64,000 nt of DNA from JAUYQR01 sp050632395. Its GTDB lineage: Bacteria > Pseudomonadota > Alphaproteobacteria > Rhodobacterales > Rhodobacteraceae. The DNA is taken from assembly GCF_050632395.1 (NCBI RefSeq), contig NZ_CP192600.1:1984001-2048000 (forward strand), given 5' to 3'. Below are positions 49,197 to 58,234 of the stretch, piece after piece. The notes under the pieces were generated by a model. The model ran no database searches, was not told where the DNA came from, and saw only the letters and a list, made by a program, of their open reading frames with translations. Position numbers and translations under genes: made by a program. The stretch's first letter is position 1, and each line of letters opens with the position of its first letter.

Positions 49197-49305
49197 AGCG
49201 AAGACACATGGGGACGCATCTAGACGCATGACGCAAAGTAGCTGACCCAAACCGCTGCTTTAAATCGATTTTCGGCCGATCAAAGATGCATGGGTACGGG
49301 TTTTT

Positions 49306-49382
49306 TGGTAGGCCCGGAGGGACTCGAACCCCCAACCAAGGCGTTATGAGCGCCCTGCTCTAACCAATTGAGCTACAGGCCC
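49306..49382 (-). tRNA. tRNA-Ile2 (CAU anticodon)
   Basis: 77-nt tRNA including CCA. It has a 7-bp acceptor, a D-arm GCTCAATTGGTTAGAGC, the anticodon loop CTCATAA (CAT at 49346-49348) and a T-arm with TTCGAGT. The anticodon arm and variable region (AGGGCGCTCATAACGCCTTGG) resemble tRNA-Ile2, read as Ile after lysidine modification, more than elongator Met. G1-U72 is a wobble; the 3' end coincides with the island's right repeat. Confidence 0.93.
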
Positions 49383-49498
49383 GTAGCGCGCCCTTGCCTA
49401 TCAGATCGGGCCGGGTGGTCAAGCTTTCGGCTTTGTTGCGAAGCGGCGCGGAACCGCGTAAGGGGGCGGCAACGTGCGGGACCAAGCGGAGCAAGCGG

Positions 49499-50545
49499 AT
49501 GGTTACGGGGAAAAGCGGGCTGACCTATGCGGATGCGGGCGTGGATATCGACGCCGGAAATGCTCTGGTAGACCGGATCAAGCCGGCGGCCAAACGCACG
49601 ATGCGTCCGGGCACGATGGGTGGGCTTGGCGGGTTCGGGGCGCTCTTTGACCTGAAGGCAGCCGGATACAATGATCCCGTGTTGGTTGCCGCGACCGACG
49701 GCGTCGGCACCAAGCTTCGGATCGCGATAGATACAGGCGTGGTTGACACAATCGGCATCGATCTGGTGGCAATGTGCGTCAACGACCTTGTCTGCCAAGG
49801 TGCCGAGCCGCTGTTTTTCCTTGATTATTTCGCCACCGGCAAGCTGGAGATCAACGAGGCGACGCGCATCATCAACGGCATTGCCGCCGGCTGCCACGCC
49901 TCGGGCTGTGCGCTGATCGGCGGCGAGACGGCGGAAATGCCGGGCATGTATCACAAGGGCGATTTCGACCTTGCCGGTTTTGCCGTGGGTGCGATGGAAA
50001 GGGGTGGTGAGCTGCCTTCGGGCGTCCGAGAAGGCGATGTGCTTCTGGGCCTTTCGTCCAGTGGCGTCCACTCCAACGGTTATTCCTTCGTGCGCAAGGT
50101 GGTGGAGCTTTCGGGCCTTGGCTGGGATGCCGCTTCGCCGTTTTCGGATGGCACACTGGGCGAGGCGCTGCTGGTGCCAACGCGGCTTTATGTGAAACAG
50201 GTGCTGGCGGCGGTGCGGGCAGGGGGCGTCCATGCGCTGGCCCACATTACCGGGGGTGGGCTGACCGAAAACCCGCCGCGCGTGCTGCCAGACGGTCTGG
50301 CCTGCGAGATCGACCTTACGTCCTGGACCCTGCCGCCGGTATTCCGCTGGCTGGCCGAGACGGCCGTAATGGCCGAGGCCGAACTCCTCAAGACCTTCAA
50401 CTGCGGGATCGGCATGATCGCCGTGGTGGCTGCAGACCGGGCAGACACGCTGACCGCGCTCCTGGCTGCCGAAGGTGAGACCGTCACGCGCATCGGCCAA
50501 GTCGTGGCAGGCGAGGGCGTCGTCTACCGCGGCCACCTGCTGTGA
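49499..50545 (+). CDS. purM: phosphoribosylformylglycinamidine cyclo-ligase (AIR synthetase)
   Basis: Fifth step of de novo purine synthesis: ATP-dependent closure of FGAM to AIR. 348 residues. Visible motifs are GLTYADAGVDIDAGN, GGFGALFDL, ATDGVGTKLRIA, IDLVAMCVNDLVCQGAEPLFFLDYFATGKL, GGETAEMPGMY and HITGGGLTENPPRVLP. ATG 49499 gives the standard N-terminus; the longer frame overlaps tRNA-proximal DNA. It overlaps purN by 4 bp (GTGA). Confidence 0.96.
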   Translation: MVTGKSGLTYADAGVDIDAGNALVDRIKPAAKRTMRPGTMGGLGGFGALFDLKAAGYNDPVLVAATDGVGTKLRIAIDTGVVDTIGIDLVAMCVNDLVCQGAEPLFFLDYFATGKLEINEATRIINGIAAGCHASGCALIGGETAEMPGMYHKGDFDLAGFAVGAMERGGELPSGVREGDVLLGLSSSGVHSNGYSFVRKVVELSGLGWDAASPFSDGTLGEALLVPTRLYVKQVLAAVRAGGVHALAHITGGGLTENPPRVLPDGLACEIDLTSWTLPPVFRWLAETAVMAEAELLKTFNCGIGMIAVVAADRADTLTALLAAEGETVTRIGQVVAGEGVVYRGHLL

Positions 50546-51132
50546 AGCGCGTTGCCATCCTGATTTCAGGTGGCGGGTCGAACATGCTGGCGTTGGTGCG
50601 CGACATGCTGGGCGAGCATCCGGCACGCCCGGTGCTCGTGGCCTCGAACGACCCCAAGGCGGCCGGATTGGCCCGTGCGGCGGCGCTTGGCGTGCCGGTT
50701 GCGGCGGTGGACCACAGACCCTTCGGCAAAGACCGCGCGGCGTTCGAGGCGGCGCTGCTGGCGCCCTTGCTGGCGTCCGAGCCGGACATCATCTGCCTTG
50801 CCGGCTTCATGCGGGTCCTGACGCCGGATTTCGTGCAACGCTTTGCCGGGCGGATGCTGAACATCCACCCCTCGCTGCTGCCGAAATATCCGGGCCTTCA
50901 TACCCACTCCCGCGCGCTGGCAGCAGGCGACGCTGAGGCCGGCTGCACCGTGCATGAGGTGACGGCAGACCTTGATGCCGGGCCGATCCTTGGGCAGGCC
51001 CGGGTCCCGATCACGGCGGGCGATGACGAAGCAAGCCTTGCAGCCCGCGTGCTGGCCCAGGAACACCGGCTTTACCCTGCCGTGCTGCGCCGGTTCGCGG
51101 CTGGTGACCGGACCCCGGTGTTTTTGCCCTGA
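50542..51132 (+). CDS. purN: phosphoribosylglycinamide formyltransferase
   Basis: Third step of purine synthesis: 10-formyl-THF-dependent formylation of GAR. The 196 residues show the GAR-binding loop ISGGGSNM, LAGFMRVLTPDFV, the catalytic region MLNIHPSLLPKYPGLHTH, and the Asp in DLDAGPILGQA. GTG start at 50542, coupled to purM. Confidence 0.95.
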   Translation: MKRVAILISGGGSNMLALVRDMLGEHPARPVLVASNDPKAAGLARAAALGVPVAAVDHRPFGKDRAAFEAALLAPLLASEPDIICLAGFMRVLTPDFVQRFAGRMLNIHPSLLPKYPGLHTHSRALAAGDAEAGCTVHEVTADLDAGPILGQARVPITAGDDEASLAARVLAQEHRLYPAVLRRFAAGDRTPVFLP

Positions 51133-51240
51133 CCTACCCCGCGCAACGGCGCGCCGCGCAGACCCCTTTCTTTTCCCACCGTTCGCCTGTAAGCGAGGGC
51201 GGTCTGCGGGATGACCCCGCGTTTCGCTGAAAGGCGCAAC

Positions 51241-52395
51241 ATGCGCACGATTACGACCACCCAGGACCTTGCCGACTACTGCGAGATGGCAAAGTCTCAG
51301 CCCTACGTCACCATAGACACCGAATTCTTGCGCGAGCGGACCTATTGGTCAAAGCTCTGCCTGATCCAGTTGGCGATGCCCGGCGCGGGCGAAGCGGTTC
51401 TTGTCGACCCGATCGAGGGCGCGGACATGTCGATGGAGCCGCTTTACGATTTGTTCCGCCACGAGGCGACGGTCAAGGTATTTCACGCCGCACGACAGGA
51501 CCTGGAAATCTTCTTCGTCGAAGGCAGGGTCTTTCCGAAACCCCTGTTCGATACCCAGATCGCAGCGATGGTCTGCGGCTTTGGCGAACAGGTCGGTTAC
51601 GAGACGCTGGTAAAGAAGATCGCCCGCGAAAACCTCGACAAGACCTCGCGTTTCACCGATTGGTCGCGCCGCCCGCTAAGCGATGCGCAAAAGGATTACG
51701 CGCTGGCTGACGTCACCCATCTGCGCGTGATCTACGAATTTCTGGCCGCACAGCTGAAAAAGAACGGTCGCGCCGAATGGGTCGAAGAAGAACTGGCGGT
51801 TCTGACTGATCCCGCGACCTACACGGTGGAACCGGACGAAGCCTGGACGCGGATCAAGACGCGGACCACCTCGGGGCGGTTTCTTGCGGTGGTCAAGGCA
51901 TTGGCGAGGTTTCGCGAAAGCTATGCGCAGGCACAGAACGTGCCCCGATCGCGCGTGATGAAGGACGATGCGCTGTTGGAGCTGGCCTCGACACGCCCTA
52001 CGACGCAGGAAGAACTCGGCCGCTCGCGTCTTTTGATGCGCGAGGGCCGCAAGTCCGAGATTGCGGATGGCATCATTCAGGCCGTGAAGGCCGGTATGGA
52101 GATGCGTCCCGAAGAGATGCCGCGCATCGATGCGTCGCGCGAACAGATTCAGGTCAATCCGGCACTGGCCGACCTTTTGCGCGTGCTGTTGAAGGCAAAG
52201 TCCGAAAGCCTTGGCGTGGCGCCCCGGCTGATCGCATCGAGTGCTGATCTTGATGCGATTGCCGCGGGCGAACGCGATCTGGCGGCGCTGGCCGGCTGGC
52301 GGCACGAAGCCTTTGGCGAGGATGCGCTGCGTCTTTGCCGTGGTGAAATCGCGCTGTCGGCCAAGGGCAATGAGGTTCGGATCGTCCGGCTTTAA
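51241..52395 (+). CDS. rnd: ribonuclease D
   Basis: 3'-5' exoribonuclease that trims tRNA and other small RNA precursors. 384 residues. The DEDD exonuclease domain has YVTIDTEFLRE, FHAARQDLEIF and DYALADVTHLRVIYEFL; an HRDC-type helical region follows (about 210-290). ATG 51241 with GAAAGG upstream gives the usual start MRTITTTQDL. It ends overlapping the convergent lipoprotein gene by 4 bp. Confidence 0.94.
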   Translation: MRTITTTQDLADYCEMAKSQPYVTIDTEFLRERTYWSKLCLIQLAMPGAGEAVLVDPIEGADMSMEPLYDLFRHEATVKVFHAARQDLEIFFVEGRVFPKPLFDTQIAAMVCGFGEQVGYETLVKKIARENLDKTSRFTDWSRRPLSDAQKDYALADVTHLRVIYEFLAAQLKKNGRAEWVEEELAVLTDPATYTVEPDEAWTRIKTRTTSGRFLAVVKALARFRESYAQAQNVPRSRVMKDDALLELASTRPTTQEELGRSRLLMREGRKSEIADGIIQAVKAGMEMRPEEMPRIDASREQIQVNPALADLLRVLLKAKSESLGVAPRLIASSADLDAIAAGERDLAALAGWRHEAFGEDALRLCRGEIALSAKGNEVRIVRL

Positions 52396-52838
52396 CGCCG
52401 CGCCGACCGCGCATTGCCCGAACCCTGCACCACGATCTCGCGCACCGGCTCCAGCCGAATGTCCGAGATGAACTCGGCAACTGTGACTTCGCGCGACTGC
52501 GGGGTGCTGACGCTGGTGGGCGCAGGGGGCGGCACCAGACGGAATTCATACACCAGCGTCCCGTCTTCGGTCAGCGGCAGCGGTATCAGTTCTGCCTTCC
52601 ACCAGCCTTGCGTCGGCGTGCGCCCAGTGGCCCGCACAATCGCGCCGCCCGGCATCGGTTCTACTTTCAGGCTCACGACTTCGGCGACCAGCGGCCGGGG
52701 GTCGGCGGGTGTTTCCGGCAGCACGATGGTCTCGCGCGGTTGCGATCCGCCGAACCAGTTCATCGGGTTGAGTTTGCTTTCGCCGCAGCCGACAAGCGCG
52801 ATGCAAAGGGACAAGACGATGATCTGGCGGGCTGGCAT
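52392..52838 (-). CDS. putative lipoprotein of unknown function
   Basis: 148 residues. An N-terminal lipoprotein signal (MPARQIIVLSLCIALVGCGE) has lipobox LVGC with Cys18 as the acylated residue. The remainder includes PMNWFGGSQ, VEPMPGGAIVRATG and GWWKAELIP; no domain recognised. It is conserved-looking and probably outer-membrane anchored. The longer upstream frame lacks a signal, so ATG at 52836-52838 is chosen. Divergent from sufE. Confidence 0.75.
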   Translation of the reverse strand: MPARQIIVLSLCIALVGCGESKLNPMNWFGGSQPRETIVLPETPADPRPLVAEVVSLKVEPMPGGAIVRATGRTPTQGWWKAELIPLPLTEDGTLVYEFRLVPPPAPTSVSTPQSREVTVAEFISDIRLEPVREIVVQGSGNARSARR

Positions 52839-52963
52839 GTCGGGGCATCCTGAAGTTGCTGCCTTTGGGTAGCCTACGCCGCCGTATTTGAAAAGCGCGT
52901 GTTGCGGGCTGGACCTTTGCGGGCAGGCGACATACCTCATCCCGGACAGAGCGGAGACGGGTC

Positions 52964-53377
52964 ATGGCCACCGAGGCATTCGAGGAAATCGCCGAAACGT
53001 TCGAGTTTCTGGACGACTGGGAAGACCGCTACCGCCATGTGATCGAACTGGGCAAGGGCATGCCGCCCTTGGACGACAGCTTCAAGGTGCCCGCGCTCAA
53101 GGTGCAGGGCTGCGCAAGTCAGGTCTGGCTGCGGCCCGTTATCGAAAACGGTCGCTTCGACTTTCAGGGCGAAAGCGACGCGATGATCGTGCGCGGCCTG
53201 ATCGCCGTGCTGCACGCGCTTTATTCAGGCCTGCCTGTGGCCAAGGTCGGCAAGGTCGATGCGGCGGCCGAACTTGGCCGTCTGGGCTTGAACGAACACC
53301 TGTCGAGCCAACGGTCGAACGGCGTCCGCGCGATGGTCGAACGCATCCGCTCGGTGGCTAGCGCAGCGTCAGCGTGA
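52964..53377 (+). CDS. sufE: SufE-family sulfur acceptor
   Basis: 137 residues. Accepts persulfide sulfur from a cysteine desulfurase (SufS) and enhances Fe-S cluster assembly. The family core is FLDDWEDRYRHVIELGK, and the acceptor Cys lies in VQGCASQVWL near residue 50, with GLIAVLHALYSG downstream. No suf operon adjacent; its end overlaps the convergent DUF427 gene by 20 bp. Confidence 0.92.
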   Translation: MATEAFEEIAETFEFLDDWEDRYRHVIELGKGMPPLDDSFKVPALKVQGCASQVWLRPVIENGRFDFQGESDAMIVRGLIAVLHALYSGLPVAKVGKVDAAAELGRLGLNEHLSSQRSNGVRAMVERIRSVASAASA

Positions 53378-53699
53378 CCTTGTTGGGGTAAAACGCGAGG
53401 TGGCCGGCAATCGCGGTCATGTCACCGATCGGCGACTCGTAGGACCAGACGGCATTGTCCAACACCCCGGCATCGGTGTGGATCGAATAATAGCTCGCCG
53501 CGCCCTTCCACGGGCACGTGCTTGCTCGGGTGGTTTTTTCCAGCTTGGACATGTCGATATCGGCGCGCGGAATGTAAAGGACGGGCGGATAACTGCCCTC
53601 TTTCAACTCCAGCGCGCGGTCGGTCGTGCCAAGCGTCGTGCCGCCAGCAGCGACCGTGACGGAACCGGCGGCAGGCGTGATCTTTATATGGTCGGCCAT
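53358..53699 (-). CDS. DUF427 domain protein
   Basis: 113 residues of the DUF427 family. A conserved part has YIPRADIDMSKLEKT, TRASTCPWKGAASYYS and WSYESPIGDM followed by HLAFYPNKV. Small cytoplasmic beta-rich proteins of unknown function. It sits 7 bp downstream of the aminopeptidase P gene on the same strand, so it is probably cotranscribed, and overlaps sufE tail to tail. Confidence 0.85.
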   Translation of the reverse strand: MADHIKITPAAGSVTVAAGGTTLGTTDRALELKEGSYPPVLYIPRADIDMSKLEKTTRASTCPWKGAASYYSIHTDAGVLDNAVWSYESPIGDMTAIAGHLAFYPNKVTLTLR

Positions 53700-53706
53700 G
53701 AATACC

Positions 53707-55503
53707 TCACAACGGGGCGCAGGCGGCAGTCAACCAGTCAAGGGTAGCGGAAGATAACCGCGGGGCAAGCTTTTCCAGGACCGATGCGTGATAGGCGTTC
53801 AGCCAGACCCGCTCGCCCGGTGCCAACATCTGGACCGCGATCAGCCGCCGGTCAAACGGCGCGAAGGTCAGCGTCTCGAACGACAGTTGCGCGCGGTTGT
53901 CGCCTAGCGGGGCTGCCGTTTCCACCACGATCAGGTTTTCCAGCCGAATGCCGAACGCGCCCTCGCGGTAATACCCCGGTTCGTTCGACAGAATCATCCC
54001 CGGCTCCAGCGGCACGTCGGACAACCGGCTCAGGCGCTGCGGGCCCTCATGCACCGACAGGAATGCTCCGACGCCGTGGCCGGTGCCATGGTCATAATCC
54101 TGCCCGGCCAGCCAGAGCGGATAGCGCGCGATGGCATCCAGATCGCGCCCCGCCAGACCCTTGGGAAAGCGCAGGCGGCTGATCGCGATCGTGCCTTGCA
54201 GCACCCGCGTATAGCACTCGCGCGCCTCGTCGCCCGGATCGCCGATGGCAATGGTGCGGGTGATGTCGGTGGTGCCATCGACATACTGCCCGCCCGAATC
54301 GACCAGAAGCAGGCTGTTCGGCGCAATCGTCCGGTTGGTTTCCCGCGTCACCCGATAGTGGATGATTGCCCCGTTCGGCCCCGCACCGCTGATCGTGTCA
54401 AAGCTGATGTCATGCAGCGCGTTGGTGGCCCGGCGAAAGCCTTCCAGCGCCTGCACCACGTCAATCTCGGTCAGTGTGCCGGTCGGCGCGCGGGCATCCA
54501 GCCAGCACAGGAACTCGGCCATTGCGGCACCATCGCGCAGATGCGCCTCGCGCGTGGCGGCGATCTCGGCGGCGGTCTTGCACGCCTTCGGCAGACGGCA
54601 GGGATCATCACCCCAGGCAATCGCAACCCCGGCCGCCTCCAGCTCGCGTGACACCGCGATCGGGGCGGTGGACCGGTCCACGCGCACCGGACCGTCAAGA
54701 GTGCGCAGGGCGGGGACAAAGGCGTCGGGCGGCAACAGCGCCACGTCCGGGCCAAGGTGGGCTCGGACGGCGTCATCAAACTTCGCCGGGTCGGCAAACA
54801 GGGTGACGCGGCCACTGTCGTGCATGATGGCAAACCCGTGCAGCACCGGGTTTCGCGGCACGTCCGACCCGCGGATGTTCAACAGCCAGCACAGGCTGTC
54901 GGGCAAGGTTATGATGGCCGCGGTCTGGCCCGCTGCCCGCAACGCCTCGGCCAGACGGGAGCGTTTTTCTGCGCTGGTGTCACCCGCAAGCTGATCGGGG
55001 TGAGGGAAGGCGCGGCCCTGCGGCGCGGCCGGTTGCTCAGGCCAGATACGATCGACGATATTGTCAACAGGACAAAGGCTTACACCAGTATCTTCAAGTG
55101 CCGCATGAAGCCGGTCGATTTCGTCTTTTGTGTGCAGCCACGGATCGTATCCGATCCTCCCGGCCGAAACATGTGCCTTGATCCAATCGCCGGGCTTCGT
55201 TTCGGGCCAAGGCACCGGCGTGAAGGCCGCCAGATTCACCTGCGCCTTCACTTGTGTGCGATAGCGTCCGTCAATGAACACGCCCGCAGTCCCCGGCAGC
55301 ACGATGCAGAACCCCGCCGATCCGGTAAACCCCGTCAGCCATTGCAACCGCTCGTCCCGCGCGGCGACGTATTCCCCCTGATGCGCGTCGGCGCGCGGGA
55401 TGATGAACCCCTCAAGCCCCGCCTCGGCCAGCGCCGACCGCAAGCGCGCCAGGCGGGGCGGGCCTTGTTCCGGGGCGGCGGTGGTCTCGAAACTCTGGAA
55501 CAT
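53707..55503 (-). CDS. Xaa-Pro aminopeptidase, M24B (aminopeptidase P)
   Basis: 598 residues, three-domain aminopeptidase P of the long (eukaryote-like/APP1) type. It removes N-terminal residues next to proline using two metal ions. The N-terminal part has FIIPRADAHQGEYV and RLQWLTGFTGSAG. The C-terminal creatinase fold provides ligands in LLVDSGGQYVDGTTDITRT (two Asp), GTGHGVGAFLSVHEGP (His), MILSNEPGYY (Glu) and FGIRLENLIVV (Glu). Start ATG at 55501-55503. Distinct from the lyase DddP of the same superfamily at the left edge. Confidence 0.93.
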   Translation of the reverse strand: MFQSFETTAAPEQGPPRLARLRSALAEAGLEGFIIPRADAHQGEYVAARDERLQWLTGFTGSAGFCIVLPGTAGVFIDGRYRTQVKAQVNLAAFTPVPWPETKPGDWIKAHVSAGRIGYDPWLHTKDEIDRLHAALEDTGVSLCPVDNIVDRIWPEQPAAPQGRAFPHPDQLAGDTSAEKRSRLAEALRAAGQTAAIITLPDSLCWLLNIRGSDVPRNPVLHGFAIMHDSGRVTLFADPAKFDDAVRAHLGPDVALLPPDAFVPALRTLDGPVRVDRSTAPIAVSRELEAAGVAIAWGDDPCRLPKACKTAAEIAATREAHLRDGAAMAEFLCWLDARAPTGTLTEIDVVQALEGFRRATNALHDISFDTISGAGPNGAIIHYRVTRETNRTIAPNSLLLVDSGGQYVDGTTDITRTIAIGDPGDEARECYTRVLQGTIAISRLRFPKGLAGRDLDAIARYPLWLAGQDYDHGTGHGVGAFLSVHEGPQRLSRLSDVPLEPGMILSNEPGYYREGAFGIRLENLIVVETAAPLGDNRAQLSFETLTFAPFDRRLIAVQMLAPGERVWLNAYHASVLEKLAPRLSSATLDWLTAACAPL

Positions 55504-55577
55504 CGGTCACCCGTTCATCTGTCTGAAAATATCCTCGGGGGGTGAGCCGGAACGGCGAGGGGGGCAGACGGCCCCCC

Positions 55578-57446
55578 TTACCCCGCCCGCCTCATCCCAA
55601 GCGCGCGGGCGCGCTTTTTCGGGTCCACCTCGAACAGCGACGCCAATTGTTCGGTCATGGCACCCGCAAGCTGTTCCACATCGGTGATCGTGACGGCGCG
55701 GTTGTAATACCGCGTCACGTCATGGCCGATGCCGATGGCGATCAGTTCCACCGCGCGGCGGCGTTCGACCATCGCGATCACGTCGCGCAGGTGCTTTTCC
55801 AGATAGTTCGCCGGGTTGACCGACAGCGTCGAATCGTCCACCGGCGCACCGTCGGAAATCACCATCAGGATACGCCGCGCCTCGGGGCGTGCCAGCATCC
55901 GGCGGTGCGCCCATTCCAGCGCCTCGCCGTCGATGTTTTCCTTCAAAAGCCCCTCTTTCATCATCAGGCCAAGGTTCGGCCTGACCCGCCGCCACGGCGC
56001 ATCGGCGGATTTGTAGATGATGTGGCGCAGATCGTTCAGGCGGCCGGGGCCAAGCGGGCGGCCCTGCGCCAGCCAGCGCTCGCGGCTTTGCCCGCCTTTC
56101 CAGGCGCGGGTGGTGAAGCCAAGGATCTCCACTTTCACCGAACAGCGTTCCAGCGTACGCGCCAGCACGTCCGCACAGATCGCCGCGATGGAAATCGGCC
56201 GCCCGCGCATGGAACCGGAGTTATCCAGCAGCAGCGTCACGCAGGTATCGCGGAACTCGGTGTCCTTTTCCTGCTTGAAGCTGAGCGGCGTCGTCGGGTT
56301 CGCCACCACCCGCGCCAGACGGCCCGCATCCAGCGTGCCTTCCTCAAGGTCAAACAGCCACGACCGGTTCTGCTGCGCCTGCAACCGGCGCTGCAACTTG
56401 TTTGCAAGGCGGCTGACCGCACCCTTCAGGGGTTCAAGCTGCTGGTCGAGATAGGCGCGCAGACGTTCCAGTTCGGCCGGTTCGGCAAGTTCTTCGGCGC
56501 GGATCTCCTCATCGAAATCGGTGGTATAGACGGTGTAGTTCGGATCAGCGTCGGAATAGGGGGCTGGCGGCGGCGGCTCCAGTGGGGCCTCACCTTCGGG
56601 CATTTCCGCCTCGTCGCCCTGTTCCATGTCGGCGCTGTCTTCCATCGAGACCTGCGCCTGGCTTTGGTCAAGCTGTTCTTCCTGGCTGCGCTCGGGCGAA
56701 GTTTCGCTTTCGTCGCTGTCCTGCTCCTCCTCGCCAGCGGAATCGGGCGCGTCCTGATCGTCCTCGGCCTCGTCGCCCGCCTCGTCTTCGGGCGTGTCGG
56801 GGTCGTCGCCCAACTGGTCACCATACCCGAGGTCAGAGATCACCTTGCGCGTCAGCCGCGCAAAGGCGGCCTGATCGGCCAGCGCTTGGTCGATGTTCTG
56901 CAAAGTGCCGGAGGCGTGGTCCTCGATGAACCCGCGCCACAACTCCATCACGTTGGCCGCGCCCTTCGGCATGTCGCGCCCCGTCGCCAGATGCCGCACC
57001 AGATAGCCCGCTGCCACCGGCAGCGGCGCGTCTGCGGAATTTGTGATCTGGCCATAGCCCTTGCGGTCAGCCTCGTTGGCGATCTTGGCGTCGATGTTGC
57101 CGGCGGTGCCGGGCATGTCGCGCGCACCCACCGCCTCGCAGCGGGCGGTTTCCATCGCGTCGTAGATCTCGCGCGCCAACTGCCCGGTGGGGGCATAGCG
57201 GTTCGACACGCCTTCGTCGTGATACTTGCGGCGCAAGGCAAAGGCGTCGGCGGTGCCGCGGGCCAGCAGCACCTCGTCGCGCGTCATCCGGCGCGAGACC
57301 TGCGGCAGGCGGATGCCCTCCTTGTTCATGCCGGCCGGATCGACCGAATAGGTGACCGTCATGTCCGGGTCATCCGCCATTGTGCGGGTGGCCTCGGCCA
57401 GGGCCTTCTTGAACGGATCGGCGGGGTTGTCGCTGGGCTTGTTCAT
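55578..57446 (-). CDS. cobT: aerobic cobaltochelatase subunit CobT
   Basis: 622 residues. Part of CobN-CobS-CobT, which inserts cobalt into hydrogenobyrinic acid a,c-diamide in aerobic B12 synthesis. A helical N-terminal half is followed by a very acidic linker (about 215-300, runs such as DEAGDEAEDDQD). The C-terminal VWA domain has MIDAS motif DNSGSM near 410 and VISDGAPVDD near 545. Length and layout are standard. The partner cobS lies 1.3 kb upstream on the same strand, separated by two other genes; cobN is not in the window. Confidence 0.96.
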   Translation of the reverse strand: MNKPSDNPADPFKKALAEATRTMADDPDMTVTYSVDPAGMNKEGIRLPQVSRRMTRDEVLLARGTADAFALRRKYHDEGVSNRYAPTGQLAREIYDAMETARCEAVGARDMPGTAGNIDAKIANEADRKGYGQITNSADAPLPVAAGYLVRHLATGRDMPKGAANVMELWRGFIEDHASGTLQNIDQALADQAAFARLTRKVISDLGYGDQLGDDPDTPEDEAGDEAEDDQDAPDSAGEEEQDSDESETSPERSQEEQLDQSQAQVSMEDSADMEQGDEAEMPEGEAPLEPPPPAPYSDADPNYTVYTTDFDEEIRAEELAEPAELERLRAYLDQQLEPLKGAVSRLANKLQRRLQAQQNRSWLFDLEEGTLDAGRLARVVANPTTPLSFKQEKDTEFRDTCVTLLLDNSGSMRGRPISIAAICADVLARTLERCSVKVEILGFTTRAWKGGQSRERWLAQGRPLGPGRLNDLRHIIYKSADAPWRRVRPNLGLMMKEGLLKENIDGEALEWAHRRMLARPEARRILMVISDGAPVDDSTLSVNPANYLEKHLRDVIAMVERRRAVELIAIGIGHDVTRYYNRAVTITDVEQLAGAMTEQLASLFEVDPKKRARALGMRRAG

Positions 57447-57593
57447 GGCACAGATAAATCACTGCGGCAGGCCGGGGGCAAGAGTGAGTGCGGCAACGCA
57501 CAGGATCGGCGCGGGGGTGCGGGATTGGCAGCGGGCCGGTTACGACCACATTAAACGGACAGAATTGCACACACCTTCAAGGGAACCACCGCC

Positions 57594-58181
57594 ATGAGCA
57601 AAAAGCCGCATATCGCCATCATCGTCAGCTCTACCCGCGCCACGCGCTTTGCCGACATCCCGACCGCCTGGATCAAGGCACAGGCCGAGGCGCGCAGCGA
57701 CCTGACCGTCGAAGTCGTCGACCTGCGCGACCACCCGCTGCCGTTCTTCGCCGAAGTGGCCTCGAACGCCTGGGCTCCGTCGCAAGACGCAGCCGCCGTC
57801 GCTTGGCAGAAGAAGATCGGTGGCTTTGACGGCTACATCTTCGTGGTCGCCGAATACAACCGCTCGATCACCGGCGTGCTGAAGAACGCGCTGGACCAGG
57901 CGTATGTCGAGTGGGCGAAAAAGCCCTTCGGCGCGGTTGCCTACGGCTCGATGGGCGGTGCCAACGCACTTGGCCACCTGCAGAACATCGGCGTGGAGCT
58001 TCAGATGGTCCCCACCCGCAACAACGTCCGCATCGGCGGCGGTGATTTCTTCAAGGTCCACCCCGGCTTTGGCGGCTCGGGCAAACTTGCCGACATCGAA
58101 GGCTCCATCACTCCGTCGGCTTCGGCAATGCTGGATGACGTTATCTGGTGGGCCAAGGCGACGATGGCCGCAAAGGCCTGA
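57594..58181 (+). CDS. NADPH-dependent FMN reductase family protein
   Basis: 195-residue flavodoxin-like oxidoreductase. The FMN-phosphate loop is VSSTRATRFADIPT, VAEYNRSITGVLKNALDQ is the flavin ring-binding region, and AYGSMGGANAL follows. It reduces FMN or a quinone/azo-type acceptor with NAD(P)H. Divergent from cobT with a 147-bp gap; followed by a clear terminator. Possibly supplies reduced flavin for the cobalamin pathway, but only proximity supports that. Confidence 0.88.
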   Translation: MSKKPHIAIIVSSTRATRFADIPTAWIKAQAEARSDLTVEVVDLRDHPLPFFAEVASNAWAPSQDAAAVAWQKKIGGFDGYIFVVAEYNRSITGVLKNALDQAYVEWAKKPFGAVAYGSMGGANALGHLQNIGVELQMVPTRNNVRIGGGDFFKVHPGFGGSGKLADIEGSITPSASAMLDDVIWWAKATMAAKA

Positions 58182-58202
58182 TCCATCAGACTGTTTTGCA
58201 GA

Positions 58203-58226
58203 AAAGGGGCGGGCGACCGCCCCTTT
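58203..58226. terminator. bidirectional terminator
   Basis: AAAGGGGCGG (58203-58212) pairs with CCGCCCCTTT (58217-58226) around GCGA, between the convergent FMN reductase gene and the small exported protein gene. Confidence 0.8.
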
Positions 58227-58234
58227 GTCATGCT

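Larger units (their letters stand above)
42171..49318. mobile_element. decayed genomic island integrated at tRNA-Ile2
   Basis: Region bounded by TGGTGGGCCCGGA (42171-42183) and TGGTAGGCCCGGA (49306-49318, tRNA 3' end). It contains a P4-type integrase remnant next to the tRNA, three IS relics, and glycan-modifying genes visibly richer in AT than their surroundings. Both integrase and IS are damaged, so the island is probably immobile. The left limit is inferred from the repeat. Confidence 0.7.

Noticed and set aside
49306..49382. elongator tRNA-Met for the CAT anticodon
   Set aside because: The anticodon arm and variable loop (GGGCGCTCATAACGCCTTGG) match tRNA-Ile2 better than elongator Met.
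55542..57554. 670-codon plus-strand frame opposite cobT
   Set aside because: Shadow of the acidic cobT linker and VWA domain; composition not protein-like.
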